Positions 43,243 through 53,374 of a stretch of DNA of 64,000 bases are shown here, piece by piece. This DNA is from Gemmatimonadaceae bacterium. GTDB lineage: Bacteria > Gemmatimonadota > Gemmatimonadetes > Gemmatimonadales > Gemmatimonadaceae. Every line of letters starts with the position of its first letter. Position 1 is the first letter of the stretch. The position numbers and the translations under genes are program-made. Under the pieces are notes generated by a model. That model did no database searches. It saw nothing but the letters and a program-made list of their open reading frames with translations, and was not told the origin of the DNA. Where the stretch lies: NCBI GenBank assembly GCA_035533755.1, contig DATLTC010000096.1, forward strand, positions 1-64,000, written 5' to 3'.

Positions 43243-44585
43243 GCCGCGCCTGCCGCTCCCCGGGGCCGGCGCCGGCGCCAAGCCACCGGCGCGAGCGCGA
43301 TCGCCCAGATCCAGAGCAGCCATGACACGCGCTCGTCGTTGGTGAGCATGGTGAACATGCGGCTGACGACGAGTGGCGCGGTGGCGATCAGGCGCCACGT
43401 GGACCCGCGGGTATTGGCCACGCGGCGCTCGACCACCGTGGTGCCCTCGAAGCCCCGGGTGCGGATGACGTCGTCGATGGCGGCGGCGAGCGAGTCGGTG
43501 GACATGCCGCGCCATCCGGGCAGGGACACGAGGGTCCAGCCGGCCGCGGTGAATCCCCATCCGTGATTGTCGCTGCCGGCCACCAGCGCGAGGTTGAACG
43601 TGTCAGCCACGTAACTGATCACCGTCCGGAGGCGGCGGACGTCTCCCAGCCCGCGCGGCGACGCGTCGATGATCTCGATGGCGCGCGCGCCGGGCGTGCC
43701 GGGCCCGTGGGCGGGATGCAGGTTCCGCATGAGATCGGGGAAGGTGTACACCACGATCGGCTCGCTGTTGGGAATGGCGCTCGCGAGCGCGAGGGACGTG
43801 TCGTCCAGATCGCGCAGCGCCGGATCGGTGAGGCCCCGGTACCGTCGCTCCGCCCCGAGCAGGTTCACGTGCGCGCCGCGCCACACCACCTCGAGCCCCT
43901 GCAGGATCATCGTGCCTTCGCCCGCCACCGGCGGATTGTTGGCGATTCCATCCTCGGCGCCCTGCACGGTGCGGTGGTCGGTGATGTAGGCAACGTCGAA
44001 CCCTGCGTTGCGATGCCAGCGGCGATTGGCCTCGGGGCTGAACCAGGGCGCGCCGTCATGGGAGAACTTGGTGTGCGAATGGAAGTCGGCCACGAGCACG
44101 GCGTCGTTGAACGGAGTGTCGACCGACACTGCGGCCATCGGGCGCGGGACGAGCGCGCCGACGGCGTAGACCAGCACCAGCCCGCCCAACGCGAGGGCCG
44201 CCGCTTTCAATTCACGAAGGAAGCCGGTGCCATGGCGGAATCCGCGCCACGCCCGGCACGCGGCGAACAGCGCCACCAGCGTGATGAGGATGGCGATGTG
44301 CTGGCGCACGCTCATCAGCGACAGCGTGTCCAACACGCTGCAGATGGGGGCCAGTAGCAGATACCCCGTGGAGAGCACCAGGTGCACGTCGGGCACGCGC
44401 TGGAAGGTGCTGGCGTTCCGGATCGGATCCACGGCGAAGTCGGCCGACACCAGCACGAGCAGCGACAGGATCACGGCCCACCAGGGCACGCGGCCCAGCG
44501 TGGGAAGACTCGCCGGTGATGCGGGGGAACCGGCATGAGCGGTGCGGCGCTTTGTGGAGTGGCGAGAACGATCGTCGGCGGCCAC
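43239..44585 (-). CDS. Membrane protein with PHP-type metal-dependent hydrolase domain
   Basis: 448 residues. Residues 30-160 hold three or four hydrophobic helices with a short periplasmic segment. The PHP motifs are VADFHSHTKFSHDG near residue 169, AYITDHRTV near 199 and LVAGSDNHGWGF near 337; the His/Asp set fits a trinuclear metal site. A last hydrophobic helix (WLLWIWAIALAPVAW) ends the protein. PHP domains cleave phosphoesters; the substrate here may be extracellular. It overlaps the GT39-like gene. Confidence 0.83.
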   Translation of the reverse strand: MAADDRSRHSTKRRTAHAGSPASPASLPTLGRVPWWAVILSLLVLVSADFAVDPIRNASTFQRVPDVHLVLSTGYLLLAPICSVLDTLSLMSVRQHIAILITLVALFAACRAWRGFRHGTGFLRELKAAALALGGLVLVYAVGALVPRPMAAVSVDTPFNDAVLVADFHSHTKFSHDGAPWFSPEANRRWHRNAGFDVAYITDHRTVQGAEDGIANNPPVAGEGTMILQGLEVVWRGAHVNLLGAERRYRGLTDPALRDLDDTSLALASAIPNSEPIVVYTFPDLMRNLHPAHGPGTPGARAIEIIDASPRGLGDVRRLRTVISYVADTFNLALVAGSDNHGWGFTAAGWTLVSLPGWRGMSTDSLAAAIDDVIRTRGFEGTTVVERRVANTRGSTWRLIATAPLVVSRMFTMLTNDERVSWLLWIWAIALAPVAWRRRRPRGAAGAA

Positions 44586-44674
44586 GGCGGGTCCGGTTGG
44601 GTGGGCGTGGGTCCAGCTGCCGAATGGTTAGTGTTCCACGTCTAAGGTAGCGTCACTTTTCCCAGAGCGCACCA

Positions 44675-46723
44675 ATGGCCAACCGACTGGCGCACGAGAC
44701 CAGCCCGTACCTGCGGCACCACGCGCACAACCCGGTGGACTGGTACCCGTGGGGGGCCGAGGCACTGGACCGGGCCCGCCGCGAAGAGCGGCCGATCCTG
44801 CTCAGCGTCGGGTACGCGGCGTGTCACTGGTGCCACGTCATGGAGCGCGAGTCGTTCGAAAACGCGGGCACCGCGGCCCTCATGAACGCGCGGTTCGTGT
44901 GCATCAAGGTGGACCGCGAAGAGCGTCCGGATCTTGACGCGATCTACATGCAGGCAGTGCAGGCCCTCACCGGGCACGGCGGGTGGCCGATGACGGTGTT
45001 CCTCACGCCCGAGGGCGAGCCGTTCTACGGCGGCACCTACTACCCGCCCGACGACCGGCACGGCATGCCGTCGTTCCGGCGCGTGCTCGAGGCGGTGTCG
45101 GACGCGTACGCCAATCGGCGCGGCGACGTGCGCAAGACCACCGACATGCTGCGGCAGATCTACGATGCGGCGGCGGCGCCCGCCACGGCCACCGGTGCGC
45201 TGGACGCGGCGCTGCTCGAACGCGCCTACCGCGCGGCCGCCGCGGAGTACGACGCGCGGTACGGCGGGTTTCGCGGCGCCCCGAAATTTCCGCAGGCAAT
45301 GTCGCTCGACGCCATGCTCGCCGTGTGGGCGCGAACGGGCGAGCCGTTCCCGCTCGAGGTGGCCGCGCGGTCGTTCCGCGCCATGGCGCGCGGCGGCATC
45401 TACGATCAGGTGGGCGGGGGCTTCGCGCGCTACGCCACCGACGCGGGGTGGCTGGTGCCGCACTTCGAGAAGATGCTCTACGACAACGCGCTCCTCGGCC
45501 GGCTGGCGGTGCACCTGTGGCAGGCCACGGGTGACGACGGCGTACGTCGCGTCTGCGAGGAGACGTTCGACTGGGTGGCCCGCGAGATGACGGCGCCGGG
45601 CGGCGGCTTCTACTCCACGCTCGACGCCGACAGCGAAGGGGAGGAGGGCAAGTTCTATCTCTGGACGGCGGACGAACTCGACGCGCTGCTGGGCGCCGAC
45701 GCCCCGCTCGTGCGTGCGTACTACGGCGTGGAGGCGGGCGGCAATTTCGAAGGCCGCTCGATCCTGCACGTGCCCGATGACCTCGGCGCCGCGGCGGCGC
45801 GGGCCGCGGTGGAGCCGGCCGCGCTGCGCGATGCCGTGGACCGGGCCCGGCGCACACTCTACGACGCGCGGAGCCGCCGGGTGTGGCCGGCCCGCGACGA
45901 GAAGATCCTGGCCGCGTGGAACGGGCTCATGCTGCGGGCGGTGGCCGAGGGCGCGCGGGCCTTCGAGTCGACCGCGTACCGCGACCTCGCGCTGCGCAAC
46001 GGCGAATTCCTGTTCCGCGAGATGGTGCGCGACGGGCGCGTGATGCGCGTGCACACCGACGGAGTCACGCGTCTCGCCGGCTACCTCGAGGATCACGCCG
46101 CGGTGGCGCTGGGCGCGCTGTCGCTCTACGAGCTGACCTTCGATCGCATATGGCTGGACCGGGCGCGCGATCTGGGCAGCGCCATCGTCCGCTGGTTCTG
46201 GGACGAGGAGACCGGCGCCTTCTTCGACACCGCCCGCGACCACGAGTCGCTGATCACGCGGCCGCGCGACGTGAGCGACAACGCCACGCCGTCGGGCACG
46301 TCGCTGGCCGTGGAACTGTCGCTGCGGCTGGCCGAACTGTTCGGCGACCCCGAGCACCGCGAACGCGGCGAGCGGGTGCTGGCCTCGCTCGCCGAACCGA
46401 TGGCGCGGCATCCGCTGGCGTTCGGGCATCTGCTGAGCGCGGCCGACCTCGCGGTGTACGGCGCGGTGCAGCTGGCGGTGGTGGGTGATCCGTCGAGCGA
46501 TGCGTTCCGCGCCCTGGCGCGGGAATCGGCGCGGCAATACGTGCCGTCGCTCGTCATCGCCGGCGGGGCGGCCGCGGACAACGCGGACGTCCCGCTGCTC
46601 GCGGACCGGCCGCTGCGGGATGGCCTGGCGACGGCGTATCTGTGCCGCGCGTACGCGTGCAACGCGCCGGTGACGGCGCCGGGGCTGCTGGCGGTCCAAC
46701 TGGAGGAGACGCGAACCGGGTAA
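44675..46723 (+). CDS. DUF255 thioredoxin-fold / six-hairpin protein (YyaL/SPATA20 family)
   Basis: 682 residues, normal length. The N-terminal thioredoxin-like domain starts [26 protein letters not shown] and has the motif CHWC at 50-53, a two-Cys site. The rest is an alpha/alpha barrel with APKFPQAMS near residue 206, GGFARYATD near 248, [14 protein letters not shown] near 261 and [15 protein letters not shown] near 315. Roles proposed for the family include cellobiose epimerase-like barrel activity and redox functions; none is certain. It has its own promoter region opposite the PHP gene. Confidence 0.9.
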   Translation: MANRLAHETSPYLRHHAHNPVDWYPWGAEALDRARREERPILLSVGYAACHWCHVMERESFENAGTAALMNARFVCIKVDREERPDLDAIYMQAVQALTGHGGWPMTVFLTPEGEPFYGGTYYPPDDRHGMPSFRRVLEAVSDAYANRRGDVRKTTDMLRQIYDAAAAPATATGALDAALLERAYRAAAAEYDARYGGFRGAPKFPQAMSLDAMLAVWARTGEPFPLEVAARSFRAMARGGIYDQVGGGFARYATDAGWLVPHFEKMLYDNALLGRLAVHLWQATGDDGVRRVCEETFDWVAREMTAPGGGFYSTLDADSEGEEGKFYLWTADELDALLGADAPLVRAYYGVEAGGNFEGRSILHVPDDLGAAAARAAVEPAALRDAVDRARRTLYDARSRRVWPARDEKILAAWNGLMLRAVAEGARAFESTAYRDLALRNGEFLFREMVRDGRVMRVHTDGVTRLAGYLEDHAAVALGALSLYELTFDRIWLDRARDLGSAIVRWFWDEETGAFFDTARDHESLITRPRDVSDNATPSGTSLAVELSLRLAELFGDPEHRERGERVLASLAEPMARHPLAFGHLLSAADLAVYGAVQLAVVGDPSSDAFRALARESARQYVPSLVIAGGAAADNADVPLLADRPLRDGLATAYLCRAYACNAPVTAPGLLAVQLEETRTG

Positions 46724-46748
46724 GGCCGCGCGCCGTGCTCGGCGCCGG

Positions 46749-47585
46749 TCAGCGCAGCACGGTGCGGAAGCTGAAGGTCGAATCGACGAGGAAGAAGGCG
46801 CGGTTGTAGCCGCGCGGGTCGAAGGCCACGTAGCGCGGTCCGGCGCGGAGCACGACGTACGGGGAGTCGGTCAACTCGAAGTGCGCGGCGCGCAAAATGG
46901 CGGACGCCACCCGAGCGCACACCCCGACGTCATCAACCACCCGCACCGCGCTGGAGTCCACGCCGCCGAGGCCGAGGTCGTTCATCAACCGGATCTCGCC
47001 GGCGTCGCGCGAGGCGAGCATCTCCTTCACGGCATCGATGCGCAGCAGACCGCCGGTGGAGCCGTCGGCGCACGACGTTTCCGCCGGGCCGGACGCGTCG
47101 GCGGGGGGCGCGTCGGCGACATCGGTTCGGTGGAGCGACAGCGTCTGCGCGCTGGCCACGCCCGGCATATGGCGCACCACGTCGGCCGCGGCGTCGAGCA
47201 TCTCCACGTTCCCGGCGCCATGCAGGCGCACGAGGTAGTAGCCGTCGGCATCGCCGCCGCGGTCGCCGCCGATCACCACGCCGCACACGCGGTCCACGGC
47301 GGCCTGGCGCTGCATCTGGGTGGCCGACGTATCGAATCTGGCGGCGATCACGTTCTTGAGCAGACTCACGCCAGGCCGCGACGCCACGGTGATCGTGCCG
47401 AGCGAATCGAGGACGTCCTGCGCGATCGTGTCGGGCGCGAGCGGGGGCACGAACGCGGTGGCCGAACAGTCCCGACCGGGCAGGCTGGCCAGGCGCTGCG
47501 CGTACGCCGGCCGCGCGCCGGCGGCGGCCGCCAGCGCGGCGAACGCCAGCGTGAGCGCGCGCAGCGGCCGGGCTACTTCCACCAC
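46749..47585 (-). CDS. Secreted protein of unknown function
   Basis: 278 residues from GTG 47585 (GTG 47582 equally possible), overlapping the stop of the LolA-like gene. The signal peptide ends ARPAYAQ near residue 30. The mature part shows DTIAQDVLDSLGTITVAS, ADGYYLVRLHGAGNVEMLD and SPYVVLRAGPRYVAFDP, with an Ala/Asp-rich middle. Four Cys suggest disulfides. I do not recognise a family. It is the last gene of the two-component operon and likely works in the envelope with its neighbour. Confidence 0.65.
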   Translation of the reverse strand: MVEVARPLRALTLAFAALAAAAGARPAYAQRLASLPGRDCSATAFVPPLAPDTIAQDVLDSLGTITVASRPGVSLLKNVIAARFDTSATQMQRQAAVDRVCGVVIGGDRGGDADGYYLVRLHGAGNVEMLDAAADVVRHMPGVASAQTLSLHRTDVADAPPADASGPAETSCADGSTGGLLRIDAVKEMLASRDAGEIRLMNDLGLGGVDSSAVRVVDDVGVCARVASAILRAAHFELTDSPYVVLRAGPRYVAFDPRGYNRAFFLVDSTFSFRTVLR

Positions 47586-48337
47586 AGGGGCACCGTGGCC
47601 CACGCCGCAGGACTCCACAGCTGCGGGTCGAGCGAGTCGTTCACGCGCACGTCCGTGTAATCCTCCTGATAGGCCAGCTTGCCGCCCGACCAGACCTGCA
47701 CCTGCTCAGCCAGCCAGCCGCCGGGTCTGGAAACATAGCGATTGAAGCGGATGTCCTGCGTGGCCGTTCCGCGCGGGTTGGGCTGGATGAGCCGCACGAA
47801 CAGCAGGCGCTCGGCGTCCACCCAGAACTGCTTGCTCGCCGTATCTCCCGGGGCCGCACCCACGACGTACACCGGCCGGCCCTGGAAAGTGTCACGGTGG
47901 AACTTCGTGAGGTCGATTCCCTCGTGGCCCAGCACGTCCGCGGTGTGCGTCGGGGCCTGCCGGTACACATCGAACCCGAGGATCATGAGCGGGTTCCGCT
48001 CCGCCGCGGCGCCGGTGAGCTTGCCGCCTTTGAATAGATAGGTGCTGTCGCCCACATAGAGCATCCCGTCGCGGGCGGCCGCCTCGCCCATGTCGATGCG
48101 GAGCTTGCCCGGGATGGACGCCGCTTCGTGCCACGTCTGCACGCGCGCCTCGGCGCCGTCGGCCGCGAACCAGGTGCTCTTCTGGGTGAAGGTGAGCGTC
48201 CGGTACCAGGTGTCGGCGTACCGATCGTGCATCGCGGCGATGAGCTGCGGGCCATCGCTGGGCAACTGAGCGCGAACCGGGGCGGCGACGACGAGGTTCG
48301 CGAGGGCGAGTGCCGGAATGAACGCGAAGCGGCGCAT
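47573..48337 (-). CDS. LolA-like periplasmic protein
   Basis: 254 residues. The signal peptide ends about residue 23 (APVRAQ). The mature domain follows the LolA/outer-membrane lipoprotein-sorting fold: YADTWYRTLTFTQKSTWF, VQTWHEAASIPGKLRIDMGE, YVGDSTYLFKGGKL and KQFWVDAERLLFVRL with GGWLAEQVQVWSGGKL at the end. LolA-like proteins carry lipoproteins or lipids across the periplasm, or sense them. The gene sits 44 bases after an OmpR-type regulator, so envelope stress control is plausible. Confidence 0.75.
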   Translation of the reverse strand: MRRFAFIPALALANLVVAAPVRAQLPSDGPQLIAAMHDRYADTWYRTLTFTQKSTWFAADGAEARVQTWHEAASIPGKLRIDMGEAAARDGMLYVGDSTYLFKGGKLTGAAAERNPLMILGFDVYRQAPTHTADVLGHEGIDLTKFHRDTFQGRPVYVVGAAPGDTASKQFWVDAERLLFVRLIQPNPRGTATQDIRFNRYVSRPGGWLAEQVQVWSGGKLAYQEDYTDVRVNDSLDPQLWSPAAWATVPLWWK

Positions 48338-48380
48338 GGATTGGGGGGAGAGGGAGAGGCGAGCGCGGAGGGAAAGCTGC

Positions 48381-49067
48381 TCAGGCTTCGAGCCGGTAGC
48401 CCGCTTTCCACACGGTGAGGATGTGCTTGGGTTTGGACGGATCGTCTTCGAGCTTACGGCGCAACTCGGCGATGTGGATGTCCACCGTCCGCGTCATGAC
48501 GTCGGCGCTGTAGCCCCAGACCTCCTTGAGCAACTCGAGGCGCGAGACGACGGCGCCGCGGCGGCGCACGAGGGTGAGGAGCAGGTCGAACTCCTTGGGA
48601 CTCAGCGCCACGGGGTGATCGCCGCGGGTGACGGTGCGCGACGCCGGATTGATCTCCACGGCGCCGAACCGTTCCAGCGCCGCCGCGTCGCGGACGTCGG
48701 ACCGGCGGGCGCGGCGGAGGAGCGCCGCGACGCGGGCCAGCAGCTCGAGCACGCCGCACGGCTTGGTGACGTAGTCATCGGCCCCGAGGCGGAAGCCGAG
48801 CACCTTGTCGGTCTCCTCGCCGCGCGCGGTGAGGATGAGCACCGGCATCTCGAGTCCTTCGTCGCGCAGGGTGCGCAGCACCCGGTAGCCGTCCATGCCG
48901 GGCAGCATGAGGTCGAGGATGACGAGGTTGGGATTCCACTCACGGGCGCGGACCAGCCCCACCTCGCCGTCGCCGGCCACGTCCGCGTCGTAGCCTTCGA
49001 TCTCGAGGCCGGTGCGCAGGCCGTAGGCGAGATCGGGGTTGTCTTCGATGATGAGGATGCGGTTCAT
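48381..49067 (-). CDS. OmpR/PhoB-family response regulator
   Basis: 228 residues. The receiver has E8-D9 in IIEDN, phosphorylation site D52 in VILDLMLPG, T80 in ILTARG and K102 in TKPCG. The C-terminal winged helix (about 135-228) has ALSPKEFDLLLTLVRRRGAVVSR and MTRTVDIHIAELRRKLEDD. Its start overlaps the kinase stop by 4 bases (ATGA), so kinase and regulator are made in fixed ratio. Target genes are not visible; the downstream LolA-like gene is the natural candidate. Confidence 0.93.
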   Translation of the reverse strand: MNRILIIEDNPDLAYGLRTGLEIEGYDADVAGDGEVGLVRAREWNPNLVILDLMLPGMDGYRVLRTLRDEGLEMPVLILTARGEETDKVLGFRLGADDYVTKPCGVLELLARVAALLRRARRSDVRDAAALERFGAVEINPASRTVTRGDHPVALSPKEFDLLLTLVRRRGAVVSRLELLKEVWGYSADVMTRTVDIHIAELRRKLEDDPSKPKHILTVWKAGYRLEA

Positions 49068-50788
49068 ATGGCGGGCTCCTTGATCGCGGCGGCGCCGGCG
49101 GCCGGCAATTTCACGACGACGCGCACGCCGCCGCTGGGGGAGGTCTCCATGGTGCAGGTACCGCCGTGCATCTCCACCAACTCGCGTACGACCGAGAGGC
49201 CGATACCGCTGCCGCCGGTGCCGCGCTCGGTATCGCGGGCCAGGCGCACGTAGGGCTCCCACACGCGATCGCGGTCGGCCACGGCGACGCCCGGCCCCTC
49301 GTCGTCGATCCAGATGCGGGCCTTGGTGCCGGTGCGCGCCGAGCCGATGGTGATCGTCTGCCCTTCGGGGCCGTATTTGGCCGCGTTGTCGAGGAGGTTG
49401 AGGATCACCTGGCGGAAGGCGTCGCGGTCCACGAGGGCCACGAGGTCGACGGCGAGCTCGGCGCGCAGCTTCATCTTGCGGGAGCGCGCCAGCGGCGCGA
49501 ACAGTTCGAGCGCTTCGCGCAGTTCGCGCTCGAGGTCGGTGGGCGCCGGCGAGATCCGGTTCTGCTTGCGCTCGCCGCGCGAGAAGTTGAGGACGTTCTC
49601 CACGAGATAGGTGAGGCGGCGGGCCTCCTGGTCGATGATCCCCGCCGAGCGGACGCGCTCCTCCTCCGACCGCAGCTTGCCCATGTGCAGCAGTTCGGAG
49701 AACCAGCGGATCTGGGCGAGCGGCGTGCGGAGCTCGTGCGACACGCCCGAGACGAACTCGGTGCGGAGCCTGGCCAGCTCCTGTTCGCGGCGGAGCTGCA
49801 CGAGGGCGATGGCGAGCAGGATGGCCATCACGACCAGCAGGGAGATGAGCATCGGCAGCCGCGACGGCGGGAGCCCGCCCACGATCAGCCGGCCGGCGAC
49901 GTCGGGGCGCAGCGCCACGCGCAGCACGAGCCGGCCGAAGTTGGGCTCCAGCGTGTCGGCGACGCTGTAGGTGAGATCGTACTGGCCCGGCGAGCCGAAC
50001 AGGGGCTCGCCGTGGACGTCGTCCACGGCGAGCGAGAGCACCGAATCCACGGGCAGGCTGCCGACGAGCGACGGCGGCAGGAGGGCGTTGCGGTGGTATA
50101 CCGAACGGAACGCCGGGGTGAGGAACTGGAGCGGCGCCGTCTGGTAGCCGTAGATGACCACCGGCTGGCCCTTGAGGTTCCGCGACACGAGGAATACGAG
50201 CAGGATCGGCTGCTCGTCGATCCCGCCCAGGATCATCACGTACGAGTCGTTGGTGACGATCACGCGCATGGACGCTTGCGGCCGGGACCTGCTGTCCGTG
50301 GAGCCGTAGGACTGGGGGAGCATCTCCGACAGCGGCTTGAGCTGCTTGACGTAGGTGACCACGGTATCGCGCACCCACCGCAGTTCCGCCGTGGACGCAC
50401 GGTTCCGGGTGGTGAGGAGCTGGCCGTTGGGCCAGTCGATGCGGAAGTAGTACCGCACGCTGTCCAGGCACCCACACCAGCCGGCGTAGTCGCGGGCCAT
50501 GGCGCCCACCGATTCGGGACTGAGCAGCGACGCCGGCAGTCGCGTGGGATCCACCCGCATCGCCGCCTGGGCCAGCGACGGGATGATGTTGGTGAGGAGT
50601 TCGTTCTTGACCTGCTGCTCGAACTGCCAGTCGGCGAACGACGCGTAGTCGTGGAGGGTGTGCTCGGCGGTGAGGCGGTGGCCGCGAGCCGCCACCTCGG
50701 CCTGGTACACCAGCAGGGCGGTGACCACGAGCGCGAGCCCGAGGACGACCACCGTGCCGACGACGCGGGAGGGGCGGGGAGGGGTCAT
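49064..50788 (-). CDS. Sensor histidine kinase
   Basis: 574 residues. Transmembrane helices lie at about 9-27 and 317-337, enclosing a 290-residue periplasmic sensor domain with an unusual WCGC pair near residue 103. No HAMP is obvious. The H-box is SGVSHELRTPLAQI near residue 355, the N-box VILNLLDNAAKYGP near 464, then the G1 box DDEGPGV and GGSGIGLSVVRELVEMHGG. The sensor domain resembles no family I recognise. It overlaps the response regulator, followed by the LolA-like and secreted protein genes in one operon. Confidence 0.9.
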   Translation of the reverse strand: MTPPRPSRVVGTVVVLGLALVVTALLVYQAEVAARGHRLTAEHTLHDYASFADWQFEQQVKNELLTNIIPSLAQAAMRVDPTRLPASLLSPESVGAMARDYAGWCGCLDSVRYYFRIDWPNGQLLTTRNRASTAELRWVRDTVVTYVKQLKPLSEMLPQSYGSTDSRSRPQASMRVIVTNDSYVMILGGIDEQPILLVFLVSRNLKGQPVVIYGYQTAPLQFLTPAFRSVYHRNALLPPSLVGSLPVDSVLSLAVDDVHGEPLFGSPGQYDLTYSVADTLEPNFGRLVLRVALRPDVAGRLIVGGLPPSRLPMLISLLVVMAILLAIALVQLRREQELARLRTEFVSGVSHELRTPLAQIRWFSELLHMGKLRSEEERVRSAGIIDQEARRLTYLVENVLNFSRGERKQNRISPAPTDLERELREALELFAPLARSRKMKLRAELAVDLVALVDRDAFRQVILNLLDNAAKYGPEGQTITIGSARTGTKARIWIDDEGPGVAVADRDRVWEPYVRLARDTERGTGGSGIGLSVVRELVEMHGGTCTMETSPSGGVRVVVKLPAAGAAAIKEPAI

Positions 50789-50926
50789 GGTGAAGGAAAT
50801 GAAATGCTCGCCGCCGGGGCCAGCCAGCGAGCGGGGGCTGTCTTACCAAAGACTTACAGCGAACGGCGTGTCACAACATGGTATGATCGTCTTGACTGTG
50901 GGGGACAAGGGGTCAAACTCCAGAGC

Positions 50927-52702
50927 ATGCATTCCGTCACGGCTTCCTTCGTCCGCGGGATCTTCAGCGGCGCGGTGCACGAATCGCTGATCTTCCCCTA
51001 CCCTGACCCGCTCGACCGCCGGGATCCGGGCGAGGCGCGGCGGGTGGGTCGGCTGATCGACCGCCTGCGCGAGATCGCGCACGACCTGGTGGACTCGGCG
51101 GAACTGGACGCGCACGAGACGATACCGGAGCCGGTCGTGCAGGCGCTGGCGGCGGGCGGGCTCCTGGGGCTCACGATTCCCGAGGCGTTCGGGGGCGCCG
51201 GCCTATCGCCCGCCGGCTACGCGCGCGTGTTCGGCGAAGTATCGCGTATCGACGCCAGCCTGGCCGTGCTCGTGGGGGTGCACTGCGGCCTGGGGTGCAA
51301 GGCGCTGGTGCTGTACGGGTCGCCCGACCAGCAGGCGCGCTACCTGCCGATGCTGGCGCGAGGCGAGACGCTGGCCGCCTATGCGCTCACCGAGCCTGAG
51401 ACCGGCTCGGATGCGCAGAACATCCGGACCCGCGCCGAGCTGTCGGGCGACGGCACGGCGTGGATCCTCAACGGGCACAAGCAGTGGATCGGGAACGGGC
51501 AGCGCGCCGGCGTGATCGTGACGTTCGCGCAGACCCCCGTGGAGCGGGGCGGCGACCGCGTCTCGCGGCCCACGGCGTTCATCGTCCGGCCCGACATGCC
51601 GGGCTTCACGGTGCTGGGCACGGTGCAGAAGCTGGGCATCCGCGGGTCCACGCAGGCCGAGTTGCTGTACGAGGACCTCACCGTCCCGCTGGACCATGTG
51701 CTCGGCACCGTGGGCAAGGGATTCGCCGTGGCGGTGCGCGTGCTCAACGGCGGGCGCCTGTCGCTGGCCGCCGGGTGCACGGCCGGCGCCAAGCACCTGC
51801 TGCACGAGATGACGACGTTCGCCGAGGAGCGGGTGCAGTTCGGGAAGCCGATCATCGAGTTCGAGATCACGCAGCGCAAGCTGGCGCGGATCGCCGCCGA
51901 CACCTACGCCGCCGACGCGATGCTGGGCGTGCTGACGGCGATGGCGGCCGCGCCGGACGGCGACGATGCGCTGGAGGCGGCGTGCTGCAAGGTGTTCGCC
52001 AGCGAGCTCCTGTGGCGTGCCGCGGACGAGATGGTGCAGGTGGCGGGCGGACGGGGATTCGTGAAGCCGTATCCCTACGAACGCATGCTGCGCGATGCGC
52101 GGATCAACCGGATCTTCGAGGGGACGAATGAGATCCTGCGGCTGTTCATCGCCCTCAACGGCATCCAGGGACCGGCTGGCCAGATGCGCGAGATCGCGGC
52201 GGCGCTCAAGCATCCGGTCCGCCACCTGGGCCTGGTGAGCGGCTTCGCGGCGTCGCGGCTCAAGAGCCGGCTGGGGGCCACCGGCACGCTGGACGTGGTG
52301 CTGCATCCCCGGCTCGAGGGGCACCGGCGCTATTTCGAGCGGCACGTGCGCGAGCTCGCCGACGCCGGGCAGCGCCTGCTTGACGTGTACCGGGAGCACA
52401 TCGTGGACCGCCAGCAGGAGCTGGAGCGGCTGGCCGACATGGCCGTGGAGCTGTTCGCCACGGCGGCCGTGCTGTCGCGCACGCAGCGCCTGGTGGATGA
52501 GCGCGGGATCGCGGCGTGCGCGCACGAGGTGGACCTGTGCGATCTGTTCGCGGTGGAGGCCGGCCTCCGGTTTCGCGCCGCCCGCGACGCGCTGTTGTCC
52601 ATCCAGGATGAGACGCGGCGCGCGGTGGCGAGGTCCATACGGATAGCGCACGGCTACGCGGTGGACGACCCGCTGCTGGATTGGCCCCAACGGACGGAGT
52701 GA
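50927..52702 (+). CDS. Acyl-CoA dehydrogenase, long-chain (VLCAD-like) type with C-terminal extension
   Basis: 591 residues. Family marks are AYALTEPETGSDAQNIRT near residue 148, GHKQWIGNG near 183, FGKPIIEFEITQRKLA near 304 and the catalytic Glu398 in INRIFEGTNEILRLF. After the usual 400-residue core, about 180 residues continue as a helical domain, as in VLCAD/ACAD9-type enzymes that bind membranes. It oxidises acyl-CoA to enoyl-CoA with FAD, electrons going to ETF. No other beta-oxidation gene is near; the cyclase-family gene is one base after the stop. Confidence 0.9.
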   Translation: MHSVTASFVRGIFSGAVHESLIFPYPDPLDRRDPGEARRVGRLIDRLREIAHDLVDSAELDAHETIPEPVVQALAAGGLLGLTIPEAFGGAGLSPAGYARVFGEVSRIDASLAVLVGVHCGLGCKALVLYGSPDQQARYLPMLARGETLAAYALTEPETGSDAQNIRTRAELSGDGTAWILNGHKQWIGNGQRAGVIVTFAQTPVERGGDRVSRPTAFIVRPDMPGFTVLGTVQKLGIRGSTQAELLYEDLTVPLDHVLGTVGKGFAVAVRVLNGGRLSLAAGCTAGAKHLLHEMTTFAEERVQFGKPIIEFEITQRKLARIAADTYAADAMLGVLTAMAAAPDGDDALEAACCKVFASELLWRAADEMVQVAGGRGFVKPYPYERMLRDARINRIFEGTNEILRLFIALNGIQGPAGQMREIAAALKHPVRHLGLVSGFAASRLKSRLGATGTLDVVLHPRLEGHRRYFERHVRELADAGQRLLDVYREHIVDRQQELERLADMAVELFATAAVLSRTQRLVDERGIAACAHEVDLCDLFAVEAGLRFRAARDALLSIQDETRRAVARSIRIAHGYAVDDPLLDWPQRTE

Positions 52703-52703
52703 C

Positions 52704-53336
52704 ATGCGACACATCTACGACATCTCGGTGCCGCTGGAGTCGGGCGGGCTGGTGTATCCGGGCAATCCGGAGATCCACATCGCGCTGCAGCAGGCGATCG
52801 CCGACGGCGCCAGCGCCAACGTCTCGCGGCTGGAGCTGGGGTCGCATACCGGCACGCACGTCGACGCGCCGCGCCACTTCTTCGACGACGGCGCCGGCGT
52901 GGACACGCTGCCGCTGGACGTATTGATGGGCCCGGCGCTCCTGATCGCGGTGGCGCCGGACGTCATGGCCGTGACCGAGGAGCATCTGCGGCCGCACGAT
53001 CTGACGCATGCCACGCGCGTGCTCATCCGCACGCGCAACTCGGCGTTCCTCCGCGAGCGGGATTTCCACCCCGATTTCACCTACCTCTCGCCCGACGGGG
53101 CGGCGTATCTGGTGGATCACGGCGTCAAGCTCGTGGGGGTGGACTACCTCTCCGTGGAGCAGTTCCACTCCGGCCACCATCGTACACATCGCACGTTGCT
53201 GGAGCGCGGGGTAATCATCATCGAGGGGCTCGATCTCAGCGAGCCCCCGGCGGGGATCTACGAGCTGCGCTGCCTGCCGTTGCGACTCGTGGGGCTCGAC
53301 GGCGCGCCGGCGCGCGCCGTGCTGCTCGCGTCCTGA
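52704..53336 (+). CDS. Cyclase / kynurenine formamidase family hydrolase
   Basis: 210 residues. The metal motif is GSHTGTHVDAPRHFF with H48, H52 and D54, and the pattern IYDISVPLESGGLVYPGNP at the N-terminus is typical. A late VDYLSVEQFHSGHHRTHRTLL supplies the catalytic His region. Such enzymes hydrolyse N-formylkynurenine or other amides and lactones; no tryptophan-catabolic gene is adjacent, so the substrate is open. It starts one base after the acyl-CoA dehydrogenase stop. Confidence 0.87.
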   Translation: MRHIYDISVPLESGGLVYPGNPEIHIALQQAIADGASANVSRLELGSHTGTHVDAPRHFFDDGAGVDTLPLDVLMGPALLIAVAPDVMAVTEEHLRPHDLTHATRVLIRTRNSAFLRERDFHPDFTYLSPDGAAYLVDHGVKLVGVDYLSVEQFHSGHHRTHRTLLERGVIIIEGLDLSEPPAGIYELRCLPLRLVGLDGAPARAVLLAS

Positions 53337-53374
53337 CCCACTCGACAGGTCTTCTCTTTCCGGTGACTGGTGCA

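Noticed and set aside
44642-46699. Minus-strand frame of 685 codons opposite the DUF255 gene
   Set aside because: Same kind of antisense shadow; Arg/His/Gln-rich with no motif.
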